Shown piece by piece: positions 34,051-47,900 of a stretch of 64,000 nucleotides of DNA (position 1 is the stretch's first letter; the number at the start of each line of letters is the position of its first letter). Position numbers and translations under genes: made by a program. The DNA is taken from the NCBI RefSeq assembly GCF_964355755.1, contig NC_092670.1, positions 24,353,795 to 24,417,794 on the forward strand, given 5' to 3'. The notes beneath the pieces are model-generated. The model saw only the letters and a program-made list of their open reading frames with translations, had not been told where the DNA came from and ran no database searches. Source of the DNA: Antedon mediterranea (Eukaryota; Echinodermata; Crinoidea; Comatulida; Antedonidae).

Positions 34051-34704
34051 GATTATTAATTGCTAAATATATGCAAAACGATGTGTCATAGCTCAAATTG
34101 ACATTTCCAAAGGAATACTGACAAAATATTTTGTTAGAGCAAGTATAAATGTGTATATTTTGAACAATTTGACACCAAACTGAACTTTTTAGGACAAATA
34201 GTTACCGAGATATCGACATATTCAAACATTAGAGGTCAAGGGTCAAAAAAGCTTAATTTATGGTAATTTTTTGAAAAAAGTTTCTATTAGACTAAATATT
34301 AGATTTATTTTCTTAACATTTTGAGCACATTCTCAAATCTCTGACATTGCGTGTTATTGAGATATTAGGCAATCAAGGTCAAAGGTCAAACTGAAAAATA
34401 AAGCCTTTGCGGCCATTTTTAAATATTTTTTTTCATTATAGCGAATATAAATATATATCTTCCAAGCATTTTGACAAAAAAATTAATGTAAAATGTCCAT
34501 GCGTTGTCAAGATATGGCGATTTTTAGTTATATAATAGAAAAATATACAAATTGAGGTCAGAGGTCACAGAGGTCAAATCAGATTTCCAGTAACTTTGTT
34601 TTGGCATCTCCACACTATACTCTACCAAACTGCTATACTGAAAAATTTGTATCCAGTCTGGTAACATCCCACCCCTTTTTCTCCCCTTAGGGACTGGACT
34701 AAAT

Positions 34705-35400
34705 AGGCCCATGTCATGTTTGAATTGAATATTGTAAGTTTCCAGTTCTTAGCTCGTAGCCGGTCAAACAATGTTAACTTTATCATGGGGAAACCCCTTA
34801 TTTCTCCATGACTTTACCAAGTCACCAACGAATCTGTGATAACGAATCTCATCATACCATTTTGATAAAGAAGAAAAAAAATGCCAATAGGCCTACTTTA
34901 CAAATCGTTACATTATATCGCAACTACAAAACAGGCTATCAAGCTTAATTCATTCATTCAAGAATATTTAATAATTTCGATAATGGTAAATAACAATACA
35001 TATGATTAAAACAGTTTAAAGAAAGAAAGAAAAACAAATTGTTTGTAACATGCAAGATCCCATAAAAAGATAACAAGTACATCAAAAACATTTCAGAAAA
35101 AATTACTTGCACCATAATTGTAAAATATAAATGTTATCAATAATTTGAAATTAAAACTTTTAAATACGGATTTAGCGTTTAAAAATTTTTCAGGCTATTC
35201 CATATCTGTAAACTTACTGCAATAATGATGAATGGATTAAATGGATTTTATGTAATTCTTTACATTAAACAATAATACATTGAAGAAAGTGCATAAATAG
35301 TAAATCTATAAAATGCTTTACGTAATTAATATAACAAAATTAAAATTTAGTGTCGATTTACACAAAACATGATACATCTTCAATTGCTTTTCTCAATATT
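34705..35400 (-). other. Gene B 3' flank, conserved with gene A
   Basis: It matches 11655-12360. In gene B it is displaced from the coding end by later insertions. Confidence 0.55.
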
Positions 35401-35716
35401 TGATTACACGTCATCATTTTAAATATGAAATCTTCTCACAGTGGGTTAATGAGAGTGCTGGATTTACGTACTAGCATCTATATATAAATTTACGTAAGGG
35501 CAAAATTCGGTAAATCGCAATTTATTTCTAGAATTTTTAATCGATGGTATATAAAGTTGGTTCGTACTTTCGGTACTGATTTTAACCACTAATTGATGTA
35601 ACCCTGTTTACTAATTAAATTGAGTTAGATAATTAGTTATTGACAATTAAAACGAATTTAGGTTCAACGATTTGCCCCAAATAGGGGTGTCTTCCGATCG
35701 TGGTATACACTGTCAT

Positions 35717-36117
35717 AAAGCCCATTTACACTTGGACGATAACGATGGACGATAAATATATAAACATGCATTTTTTTTACATAAAACAAAATAAATTAGA
35801 AAGGTTTTCGTTCTAGAACTATAGGATAATCATTTATGCTGTCTTTGATAAAAATAATATTTTAAAAATTCCAATCAAATGACGTCATGATAAATAAAAA
35901 CAATAAAATCATTGTATTGTCACGATATTATTGCTCTTACTAATCGTGATGTCATTTGATTGGACGTGTGAAAATATCATTTTCAGCAAAGGAAGCATAG
36001 AAGGTTATTCTATGGTTCTAGAATGAAAAGTTTTTTATATTTCTTTTGTTTTATGTATGAAAAATGCACATTTGTCTATTTATCGTCGATCGTTATCGTC
36101 CTAGTGTAAATGGGCCT
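35717..36117. mobile_element. MITE, PIF/Harbinger-like
   Basis: Terminal inverted repeats GCCCATTTACACTTGGACGA and TCGTCCTAGTGTAAATGGGC enclose about 400 bp, and TAA flanks both sides. Subterminal sequence is also inverted (GGTTATTCTATGGTTCTAGAA against its complement). There is no coding capacity. Confidence 0.65.
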
Positions 36118-36289
36118 TAATGCATGTCCATCTTGAAAAATACCCGCATACAATAACACGAGGATGCTTCGCCTTTTCCTATCTCCTCCTACGATAATTG
36201 TATTTAATGGCTGAAAACCGGTTGAACAGCTCAAGTACAGCATCATAATGTTGAAGACAGGTGTATCGTTACATGTATTTTTTCGACTA

Positions 36290-37065
36290 TTCATTCAATC
36301 TTTTATTTCGGAATCTCTGGTCCATAGAAAGTAAAAAGTACATATAAATGAAATGAAATAAACAAGACTACTACTACTCATCCTAGGATGGCATTCCACC
36401 TGGAGAGCATCTTCGACTTAACTAAGACATTGCTTATAATCGTTGAGACTAAAACATTTTCGCTTGCATTTAGTCTACCCATCAGGCCATATATTGATTT
36501 TCTTAACAATTCATAGAAAGAAGGAATTCTACATTCCGTAAACATAATAAGGATGGCATTGCAATGTCGAGGCCTTTGTAGCAACATTCTTAAACCATTA
36601 TTATTGTAACATACTTGGAGAGATCGCAAGGTACCCTGATTATAATTGCACCATAATGTAGCACAATACATATTTACACAATATGTTCTAAATAAAACAC
36701 ATTTTACATTGATAGAACACATACTAAATTTACTGACCAAGGAGTTGGCTCGGATACACAAAGATCTGTATTGCCGCTTTATATCGAAATCACATAAATC
36801 CAAGGAGATAACATGACCAAGTCAACATATTCTAAGGTTTTACCATTAATGGTAATAATAGGTTTCAATTGAATCCACCATGACTTAGGACTGATTATCA
36901 TACAAGATGATTTCTTAGAATTGTAAACAATATCATTTTTGGCCGCAAAGCATTCAGACATTTTAATTAAATGTTGCAAACCTGATGCAGAAGGTGATAA
37001 AAGCATCATCTGTATACGATAGGTTGTTAAATTTATTTCAATAAACACTGTGACAGTGACAGTTT
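36290..37065 (-). pseudogene. 5'-truncated LINE fragment, reverse transcriptase C-terminal part
   Basis: The minus-strand frames read MMLLSPSASGLQHLIKM (the end of the YADD block, with the YADD itself decayed), KNDIVYNSKKSSCMI, NGKTLEYVD, then YRSLCIRANSLVSKFSMC and FYELLRKSIYGLMGRL, as in the C-terminal half of many animal LINEs. At least one frameshift occurs near 36790. The 3' end carries AATAAAAGATTGAATGAATA. It lies in the gene B 3' region, same orientation. Confidence 0.65.
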
Positions 37066-37919
37066 TAACGAAGTATTAAATCGCAATTGTTTTACTCTAT
37101 TTAGTGGTATATTAATTATAGGTCTTTAAAAAAATTGTCTTTACTGAGTGGATAATAAAGAACTATAAAGTAAAGAATAATTTAATATAAAGAATATATG
37201 AAAAAATTGTTCCTCTTTGTACGTATCCTCATCCTCATCCCCAACCCTTAACCCTAATGTTAGATACAAAACACAAATTGGGTTTGTTTAAATGAGTCCA
37301 AATCAAAAAATGTGGACTCATTTTGTTTCTCTTTCGGAAGTAATTCCCAGGGTGCTAATTTTGGTGTACTACATAAATCATTGTGTCTATTTATTTGTTT
37401 CTGTAAACGACAAAGTTTTATAGTCCTACATTTGAAATCGCCAGTTTTTTTTACGCTAGAAATTACTATGTATTCAAAAACCATCTAGTGATTCATAATT
37501 TTTCAAAAAAAAATAAAAAAATCTAATCATCAACAATGTTTATAAACCAGTAGTTTATATTAGTATGAAGCAGTTTTTATTATTATATCTATTATTACAC
37601 AAATAGATTGAAATGATGATTAAAAAAAAAGAATGATATATAATATTAAATGATCTAAATAAATTATAAAATCTGTGCATAAGAGTATTGTATACAATAT
37701 ATTTACAGGTAGGCGCTAATTAGGAAAGGAACAACTACAGTAAAACAAGCACATTTACTGGGAAAGTACTGTGTGATGGATATTTACAACATAAATAAAA
37801 CAATATAAAATATATCAACATTGAATATTACACAAAATTCAATGTTGCGTAATTACATGTAAACATAATTTATATACAATTGTGTACACATATCTGTAAA
37901 TTTACATAACATATACATA
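37066..37919. other. AT-rich spacer, gene B 3' side
   Basis: No gene supported. It contains a small open frame without motifs and AT-rich sequence. The last 60 bp before the stop codon are shared with gene A. Confidence 0.5.
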
Positions 37920-38955
37920 TCAAATGTCAACTTTTGTCATGTTAATTTCTTGTTGAAAGTTTGGTTTGCGGGAATTGCAAGTAAACATATGCACGATAGT
38001 GTACAGATACGGATTAATGCACGAGTTGATAGGAATTATGAATGTTGCCGCCCAAACATATATTTCATCTGGAATGTCCCACCTTTCCGTCTCTGAACAA
38101 ATCCCCATCAGTATGACAGGGAACCAGCAACTGAAATCGGTGAAAACTATTAATCCTAGTTTTCTAGCCATTTTAACCTGTTCCTTTCTCCTCAGTCGTC
38201 TGTTAACCGTTGCACCTGAACGTTGAACAGAGAAGAAAATTGCAACATAACTCGTTGCGATCACGATAAAACCTAAACCATTGAATCCAATAAAAATGAC
38301 AATAGCATACTCCCAGCCTGGCCATCGACTTTTTGTTAGCGGTAGTGCAAGGCAAACACTCTGTTTCCCATAGTAGTTTTCGCCAAAATACGATAAATTA
38401 ATAAAGTCTAATCTGTTTACAAGTGGAAGAAAACTGAGAACAATCCAAACTAACCAACTAATACCGATAATATTTTTACACTTTGTACTGTTCAGCCGTT
38501 TTGTAGTGAAAGGGTTCACGATGTTAACTGCACGGTCAATGCTCAATATCATCAATGTAGTTACAGAACATTGACCGGAGAGAGTAGAAATAGCACCCGC
38601 AAAGCTACAAAGAAAACTGCTTTTCCAATATATCGCAACTATCGCATACCGTCCTCTGTAGTGTATATCTGCACTCGCTATGATGATCAGATAAACTGCC
38701 ATCAGCAAATCAGACACAGCCAGATTAGTGATGAGCATGGTTTGCACCTTATTAACATTACTATCATTATTCTTGTTAAACCGTCGTGATACGATTACAA
38801 CTACATTACCAATGACAGATAAAACACCAATAACCAACATCAATACTCTTAACACTTCTCGTTTTAGTAAGTCTGCACAAGAAGCAAAGGCATCTGTTGG
38901 TTCGCAGACATCAATGTGACCCACGAGACAACACAGACTAAACAAATCTGAATAT
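37920..38955 (-). CDS. Gene B final exon: hinge and 7TM domain
   Basis: After a TTATTTCAG acceptor: YSDLFSLCCLVGHIDVC hinge, EPTDAFASCADLL, TM1 with IGNVVVI, TM2 NLAVSDLLMAVYL (D2.50), TM3 with FLCSFAG and SIDRAVNI (DRY variant DRA), extracellular loop 2 Cys in SVCLALPL, TM6 TDFSCWFPVI (CWxP), and TM7 NSCINPYLYTI (NPxxY). The tail is about 25 residues. All class A activation motifs are kept. The hinge pattern points to LGR type C rather than glycoprotein-hormone receptors. Confidence 0.92.
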
Positions 38956-41900
38956 CTGAAATAATTAACACAAAAAAACCATAGTTGTAAAGTAATGTCA
39001 TTTTGTACATCTAACCTGCCTCATATATTTTTCAGTTGCAGAACAGTTATATTTAGCAACTACTTTTGTACGGATTGAAATCAGCGTAGAAGATGGCATC
39101 GAATATCTTAGCATTAAAGAGAATAATACAGTTTTGCAAAAATTATTGGTATGTCAACTCTCCCAATACTGAACTGGTTTCCCAGAAAGTATGGTATTCG
39201 GAATGTGTTTTTAATGGTAAAAATGAATTTTAGAATATTTGAATTTCAAGAGTTTCTGGTTTTCAGAGAGTGCCGTATTGAGACAGTTGACTGTATTCTT
39301 TTAATTAAAGGTCATAAAATGTGAATGCGTGTACAGTTTCAAAAAACTAAATGTAGTAGGTGCTTGAACAGAAATAAAACAATATTTGTAAATGTATGGG
39401 TATTCAGGTCCTTTCAATACTCACAGTTCTGTTAAGGTCTTTAGTTCTTCAAAGGTTCTATCTCTGTAATTCTGTAATTTGTTGTCCGTCAAGTTTCTGA
39501 AAAATATTAATATAAACAACCCGTTAAAAGCACAATGATGTTAACAAATGATTCGGCCAGAGATTGCGCAATGAATAATAGTTATATTGTTGGTTGGTAG
39601 GTTAATTTTTGCTTGATACGTTTAGTCGTTGGTCCCATGCACACAGATGCGCATATTGTCTCTTTCGGTTACAAAGTCCTATTTCATTGATACAAGATCG
39701 GATTCGCCATAAAACGTTCCAGTATCCGTTTTTTGTTTGTTTAATGTACAATATTTGTATTTAAATTAAGTTTTTAATGAGTTGGTTAGTTATTTAATCT
39801 ATTCCTTTTGTGAATCATTTTGATAGTTGTGATTTTGTATTATATTTCCTGGAAAAACACAATCATAATTGTGAACGCGTTTCCGTTATAAAATGAAAAT
39901 ACTAATAATAAAGGTATAACAATTAATTAAATATTAACGCCTGTATTCTTAAACCGGACTTTAGTCGTAGTTCGAAGTTCGACTTGAAAAAGTCGTAGTT
40001 CGAGCTATTACTTCAAATTCGATTAAAAAACGAAGTAGTCGAAGTTTGCAGTTCGACTTAATGAAGTCGAGCTTTAGGTCGAGTTGCACACGTCTGGGTA
40101 ACAAAGGCTATACATTGGCCAATGACAAGAGAGTATTTGAGGAGCAGACGAAATTTTGCGCATTGATATCACTTTCCATTTTCTTACAACACTTTTTACG
40201 CATCAGGACTATATACATGAAAAATAATTTTAATCGTTAATTATTAGAACAAGATCAGTATTAATTTAACAGTGAAGTATATTTGATTAACAACAAACAA
40301 AATCTTCAAACTATATTTAGGAACCATGGCGGTACGGTAACTTTTATATTTTCTAGGCCCCCAAAAAAGTATGATCGCGACGAACCACGCACTTCATAGC
40401 GTGACAAGAAAGTGCTAGGCCCCCTAAACATTCCATCGCGTCGTGAATTTCCGCATCTGCCATTGTCGCTAATGGCGTAACGTAGTTCAAGTCGGACTTG
40501 CGCGAAGAAAATTTGTAATTTGTATACGGTTGTAAATAAAGATGATTTTCATTATTATAACTTATACCAATGTATATTTAATTAAGCTAATATAAAAATA
40601 GATACTTTATTCTTCAATATCTGACCAATATAACAACTAAATTACTGTTACGTTTTTCATAAACATCGTTTAAAAACCATTTAGTCGACCATTTAGCCTG
40701 CCCCCTCCAAGACTAATAAAATCGATCAAAATCCGTCTCGATTTAGTCGAGGTTGGCCTGAATTAGTCGGCGATTTAGTTGAAGTTCGGTTTATGAATTA
40801 AAATGACGTCATTTTTTTAGTTTTAGCTTGAACTACGACTAAAGTCCGGTTTAAGAATACGGGCGTAACGCCATGTTTACAAAAACAACTTAATGTTTAA
40901 ATAAATGATATGATTGTTAGGCAAACTAGTTCTTCCTTTGATTAAAATACTTCTTAGAAGCAGTACTTTAAAGCAAACTTTGATTCATCTTAAATTGTTT
41001 ATATTTGAAATACGTATAATTGTTAAAACGTAAAATGTTCAAAACTTACAAAATTAAAATCGATGAAGCAAAACAAGCAAATGCACCATAATCTATAGTA
41101 GTTATGTTGTTTTTATGTAAATAACTGTTGAAATAAAAAGAATGATTTTAAATGGCAATTTCATAATGTCAATGATAGGCCTATAGTGGAATTAAGATGA
41201 TTCAATTAAAAAAATTCATCAATGTTACATAACAAAATAATACTTGAATCATAGATATTCTATATTTTTTAAAGGATGCACAAAAACGCTTTTAATACGA
41301 GTTTCTATGTTATCAAATTACAAATGCATTAGGGCTACTTAAATTGATTCAATATTTATGTGTATTAACTATTAATGTGTGTATTTCATTTATATATTTT
41401 GAAAAATGCATAATGATAGATTATTATAAAATATTTTAATTAGACGTCGAAACAAAACATGAAGTCCTATTAATTCTAAAACATTCTATAAAAAATTGTA
41501 TATTATAGTAATTATAAAAAGTACCTACAGTTTTTCCAATGCCGACAAATCATTAAACGTCTTGGCTGACAGTGTACGTATTTGATTATCGTTCAAATGC
41601 CTTCAAAGAAATAAATTGTAAACAAAATAAAATGATGGCAATTGTATTCTTAGGCATAATATGGCTTTTTTGTCTCTATGAAACCATATTTATATTATTT
41701 ATATAATTACTGATTTAACTTTGTTTCAGTGTTATACCTATTTTACACAAAATAAATTATTCTTGATTTTACATGAAGGAAACAAATCAGTATTACAATA
41801 TTTACTTAAATAAACGTCTAATTATAATATTTAACATGACAACTTTATTATTCTTTAAATGACTTTAAGTTAACATCTTTTTTTATTTCAAACACATTTA

Positions 41901-44900
41901 TACACTGGATAAAATATCCTAATTCAAAAATAAGTTTTCAACATGGTCCTGTTTAAAACTATAAAACCTTAACTAAACTACAGAACAATGACAAAATATA
42001 TATAAAAAAAAGAATATGAAAATTATTTTTATAATAAAATTTACACATTTGAATGGAAGCACATTTTTGAATTATTACAAGTATTTTATTCCAGGCATTT
42101 GCATTTACAATACTTAGGCCTAGAGCGCGAACTATTGAAAGTAATGCAGATATTTTGATTATTCAAATAATATAATATAGTTGGGTGTTGAATAGATGTC
42201 TGTCATAAAGCATTTCAATATTTACACAAGCCAGGAGGTGCAATACCATTTATGCATTTATACATTAAACACGTTAGGGCATAATAGTCATTAAACTAGT
42301 TATAATGTTAGTCAATTAGCATTATAAAAGCAATTTAACGTAGTTATAAAAATAGAACACTTACAGTTCTTTCAGAGATGTCAAATCAGAAAAAACATCG
42401 TCTGGTAATGTACTAATTTGGTTTGAGTACAAATACCTTCAAAGTAAACATAATACACAGTAAACATGCTATTTACTCTATTGAAAACTTTTTAATTTGC
42501 ATTATACACTAATAAAAAATTTACCGTATAATACTGATTTAACTTTATTCAGTATTATACCTATTTTACACAAAATACATTATTCTTGATTTTACATGAA
42601 AGGAAACAAATCAGTATTACAATATTTATTTAAATAAACGTCTAATTATAATAATTAACATGACAAATGTATTACTCTTTAAATGACTTTAAGTGTTTAT
42701 TCTTTCTGTCTTTCTGTTCCCTCTATTGTCACGCCATTGATCTTTTTTTAATTTCAAACATATTTATACACTGGATAAAATAACCTAATTCAGAAATAAG
42801 TTTTCAACATGGTCCTGTTTAAAACTATAAAACCTTAATACACAGTAAACATGCTATTTATTGAAAACTTTTTAATTAGCATAATACACTAATAAAGAAG
42901 TTAACGTAAATATATAGGAAAGACATTAGTCTTAGTTCTAGACGCTATTTCAACTTAATATTGATAAAAATATAAATATTTTAGCACACATGGCGTTTCA
43001 TACGTGTACTGAAACACCTATTTTATTTTTTTATTTTTTTATCTTATTCAATAGAAACCAATAGCGATAATTTCCGCCACTAACAGGTTTGATACAAACA
43101 AAGCCAGGACTGGAGCAACTTGATTGGTCCTAACATTGATCTAGGGCTTCTCTCGTCCAGTGCCGACCTTGACCAGAGGAAACTAGAGGATACTAGATGC
43201 AGGGGCTGCCATAAGAGTCAGCAATGCTGATTTCAAATGCCTAACGGGACCCCAGCTCCATACAGCACCCGACATTCCCAGATGGTCTCCCATCCAAGCT
43301 CTAACTAGGCCCGACGTTGCTTAACTTCGGTGATCTGACGAGAACCGGTGTTTCAACGTGGTAAAGCCGTATAAACGCCGACTGAAAAGATTGAAAAGAG
43401 CCTGGATGGCTGTTCTACAAGAAGGATGCTGCGAACAGTTTTCAACATACATTGGAGTGAGCACAAAACCAACAAGGAGCTCTACGGTGATCAAAATCAC
43501 CAAATCTCTCTCAACAAATCAGAGAGAGAAGGAACCGATTTGCTGGCCACTGCTTCAGAAGTAAGCAAGAGCCTGTGTCAGAACTAGTAGTCTGGAAACC
43601 AAGACATGGGAAAAGAAAACCAGGCAGACAACCTCTTTCGTATACAGACGTTCTAAGGATGGATACTGGCTTGGAGGGAGCAGAAGTGGAAACAGCTATG
43701 ACAGACAAGAAACTTTGGAGCGCCATGGTGGTTCGAGGACTCCACTCGCCATAATTCAAGTCAGTCAAGTCAAGTCAAACGCCGACTGGTGGACAAATAC
43801 ATAAAAAAAGACAAAACTAGACTTCGGACAAGTTATTATAAAAAAAGTACCTACAATTTTTGTAATGATGTCAAATCATCAAACGTCTTGGCTGTCAATG
43901 TACTTATTTGGTTATTGTACAATTTCCTTCAAAGAAATAAATTGTTAAAAAAATAATATGAGGACAATTGTATTATTAGGCATATTATGGCTTTAGGGTT
44001 TGTCCGTACTTGGTTAGTGAACAAACGTCTTCAATGAAATAAATTGTAAAACAAATGTGCTATTAAATGTCAATTGTATTATTAGACCTATATGGCTTTA
44101 AGTTGAGTTTGTTATAAAACTCTAATTATATTATTCAAAATATTACTAACTGATTTAAATACCTTCAACATGTGAAATTGTCTACCAACAATTAGAAGTA
44201 GATATAGGAAATAAATTACTCTAGGTTCTAGACGGCATTGCGACTTAATACTGGTAAAAAGATAGACATAGCGTTCCATACGTATAATATGAGAGCTGAA
44301 ATAGTTTAGGTCTACAAACAAAACTAGAGACTTAAGGCAACTATAGAATAAAAATACTCATAAAATTAGTCTACGTTAGCGTCTGTTTTTAAATGTAAAT
44401 ACTATAAGTCAAAACGACTGGTGGACAACAACATAAAACAGACAATAGAGACTTGAGGCAGGTATAGAAATAAAAATACTCACAGTTCTTTCAGAGATGT
44501 CAAACCAGAAAAAACATTTGCTGGTAATGTACTAATTTGGTTATCAAACAAATTCCTTCAAAGTAAGCATAAAACACAGTAAACATGCTAAATTTACTAT
44601 ATTGAACAATTTTCAAAATAAAGGTATAAATTGTTCTATTTAGGATGATGATTGTTTTAATGATTTGTATTTCGTTGTACATCGATAACATTAGTCTACG
44701 TTGGCGTCTGTTTTTAAATATAAATACTGTAAGTCAAAGGCTGACTGGTGGACAACAACATAGAACAAACAATAGAGACTTGAGGCAAGTATATAAATAA
44801 AAATACTTACAGTATTTTCAGAGATGTTAAACCAGAAAAAACATTTGCTGGTAATGTACTAATTTGGTTATCAAACAAATTCCTTCAAAGTAAGCATAAT

Positions 44901-47900
44901 ACACAGTAAACATGCTAAATTCAATATAATTATTGAACACTTTTCAAAATAAAAGTATAAATTGTTCTATTTAGGATGATGATTGTTTTAATGATTTGTA
45001 TGTCGTTGTACATCGATAACATTAGTCTACGTTGGCGTCTGTTTTTAAATGTGAATACTGTAAGTCAAAGGCTGACTGGTGGACCACAACATAGAACAAA
45101 CAATAGAGACTTGAGGCAAGTATAGAAATAAAAATACTTACAGTATTTTCAGAGATGTCAAACCAGAAAAAACATTTGCTGGTAATGTACTAATTTGGTT
45201 ATCAAACAAATTCCTTCAAAGTAAGCATAATACACAATAAACATGCTAAATTCAATATAATTATTGAACACTTTTCAAAATAAAAGTATAAATTGTTCTA
45301 TTTAGGTTGATGATTGTTTTAATGATTTGTATGTCGCTGTACATCGATAGCAATAATCTAACGTTTGATTCTGTTTTAAATGTTAATACTACTTATTTGG
45401 TTATCAAACAGATTCCTTCAAAGTAAACACGGTTAACATGTAAAATTGTATAAATTGAACATTTTTCATTTAGCATTATAACCAAAATTAAACGTAATTA
45501 AGAAAATAGAAACACTTACAGTTCTTCCAGAGATGTCAAATCAGAAAAAATATTGTATGGTAATGCACTAATTTCGTTCTTATACAAATCCCTCTTATAA
45601 CAACAATTTAAACTTAATCAAGAAATGTACTCACATTTCTTCAATGATGTCAAACCAGAAACAAAATTGGTAAAAAAAAATCGCGGTTTTACTATATTGA
45701 ACACTTTTCAAAATAAAAATATAAATTGTTCTATTAATGATGATGACTTCATTATTATTTTTAATGATTTGTATGTCGCTGTAAATCGATAACATTAGTC
45801 TACGTTAGCGTCTGTTTTTAAATGTAAATACTGTAAGTCAAAACGACTGGTGGACAACAACATAAAACAGACAATAGAGACTTGAGGCAAGTATAGAAAT
45901 AAAAATACTCACAGTACTTTCAGAGATGTCAAACCAGAAAAAACATTTGCTGGCAATGCACTAATTTCGTTCTCAGACAAATCCCTTCAAAGTATAAACA
46001 CAATACCCAGTAAGCATGCTAAATTGACTGGGCCTATATTCAACACTTTGACACTAAGTCAATGTAACAAATATTTAACTTAATCAAGAACATAAATATA
46101 CTCACATTTTTTCAAAGCTGTCAAAAACCAGAAACAAAATTGGTCAAAAAAGGCGCGGTTTCATATAATATAATATGCTAACTTTAGTATACTTATGATT
46201 TTATTTATAGGAAAGGTAAGTTAGTTAGGAAACATTGAACATTTCTATTTATTGCTAGGCCTGCAGTTCTTTCAGAGATATCAAATATTAGGTGGACTTG
46301 TTGAACCCACAAATGTGAAAACAACCACGAATGTGAAAACGCATCACCCACAAACGTGAAAACAACCACAAATGTTAAAATGTATCACCCTCAAATGTGA
46401 AAACAACCACAAATGTAAAAACGCATCACCCACAAATGTGAAAACAGCGCCCACAAATGTGAAAACGATCAATTCAAATGAAATTTATTGCTAGACCCAA
46501 ACAAATTTTATCGAATTAATGTTAATGTATTTATATACATTGTATTGAGTTTTTTCAATAATTTTGTATTCACGACCAACTTTCTAAAACGACCACACAT
46601 TGTAAGCTACCATCTCTGTTAAGGAACCGCTTCTCATAATCGACCACCTCTCGAAAAGGATCACCTCCTCTCATAAGGGACCACTTCTCATAATCAACCA
46701 CCTCTCGTAAGCGACCACCTCTCTTAACGACCTCACCTCTCGTAAAGTGACCACCTCTTTTAAGGGACCACGACCTATTTCTCTCTATTAAAGGCCCGCT
46801 TCTCAGAATCGTCAGTGAGGACTCTTTTTTCAATCAATCAATCAATCAATCTCATAATCGACCACCTCTCGTAAGGGATCACCTCCTCTCATAAGGGACC
46901 ACTTCTCATAATCAACCACCTCTCGTAAGCGACCACCTCTCTTAACGACCACACCTCTCGTAAAGTGACCACCTCTTTTAAGGGACCACGACCTATTTCT
47001 CTCTATTAAAGGCCCGCTTCTCAGAATCGTCAGTGAGGACTCTTTTTTCAATCAATCAATCAATAATAATTTATTTCTCAAATAAAAACAAAATACAGTT
47101 AACATTTTCTAAAATAATAAATAAAAAATGAGAAAATGGGTACCCCACTGGAAGCTAAGCTTTAAAATGTGGGGTCCGGGCAACATATTTAAGTAAGGTA
47201 AGGTAAGAAACATGATCATGAACAAAAAAGGCATTTAACTTAAACGAATGCAGTTGTAATTTAACTTAAGACAGATATATTATTAACTTAAACAATAATA
47301 GTAGAAACAAGGTATTCATGTAATTTGGACTTAAAACAAGATATAAAATTAATAATTTTGAGTTCTTCTGGTAAAGTATTCCATATTTTGGGTCCTTTAA
47401 ATGTATTTATCGATTTTAGTATTTACCACCTCTATGGAACGACCACCGTCTCTCATAAGCGACCGATTCTCATAACCGACCACCTCTCCTAACGACCACT
47501 ATCTCTCGGAAGCGACCACCTCCTTTAAGGGACCACTGCCTCTCGTTTCGTTTCGTTTCTTAATTACCACTCGCAAGGGCCATAAACTGACAGTGTGTCT
47601 CTGTGTGTTTTCAGAATTCGTTTGCCATTTTGATTTTTTTTTATTTCATTTCAATTAATAAAAAAAATCAAAAGTGTGCAATTATAGGTGACTTGAAAGG
47701 CCAATATAAAATTGAATTGCACTGTTATAAAATTCACCTTTAAACCAACTTGACCAATATAGGCTAGAGTTACACTTACCCTAAAAAATATTCATTGTAG
47801 AATATTAGAACCAATTAATTCCCCAAAAGAACAAAGTGTATTTAACCCCTGTACCCTTTTCATCATAAAACAATTAATCAATGACAGTCATCTAAGATAT

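Larger units (their letters stand above)
31647..34699. mobile_element. Foldback-like element with long inverted arms
   Basis: The left tip is TA then GTCCGGTCCCTAAGGGG; the right tip is CCCCTTAGGGACTGGAC then TA. The arms (about 31649-32230 and 34090-34697) are imperfect inverted copies built from units of about 115-125 bp with GAACAATTTGACACCAAAC-like and TGACCTTTGACCTC motifs. The centre has a decayed reverse transcriptase and a nested hairpin element. No transposase is seen. Confidence 0.65.
44395..45370 (-). repeat. Tandem LRR exon-plus-intron units, about 330 bp
   Basis: Three successive units share intron sequence (GACTGGTGGACAACAACATA, GAGACTTGAGGCAAGTATA) and nearly identical exons. 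Exon ends are spaced 327 and 331 bp. A fourth, more diverged unit with the same intron block precedes 45913. Confidence 0.85.

Noticed and set aside
46305-46475. Possible CRISPR-like array of CACAAATGTGAAAAC repeats
   Set aside because: Spacers are only a few bases and themselves repetitive, there is an inverse copy at the other arm, and the genome is eukaryotic.
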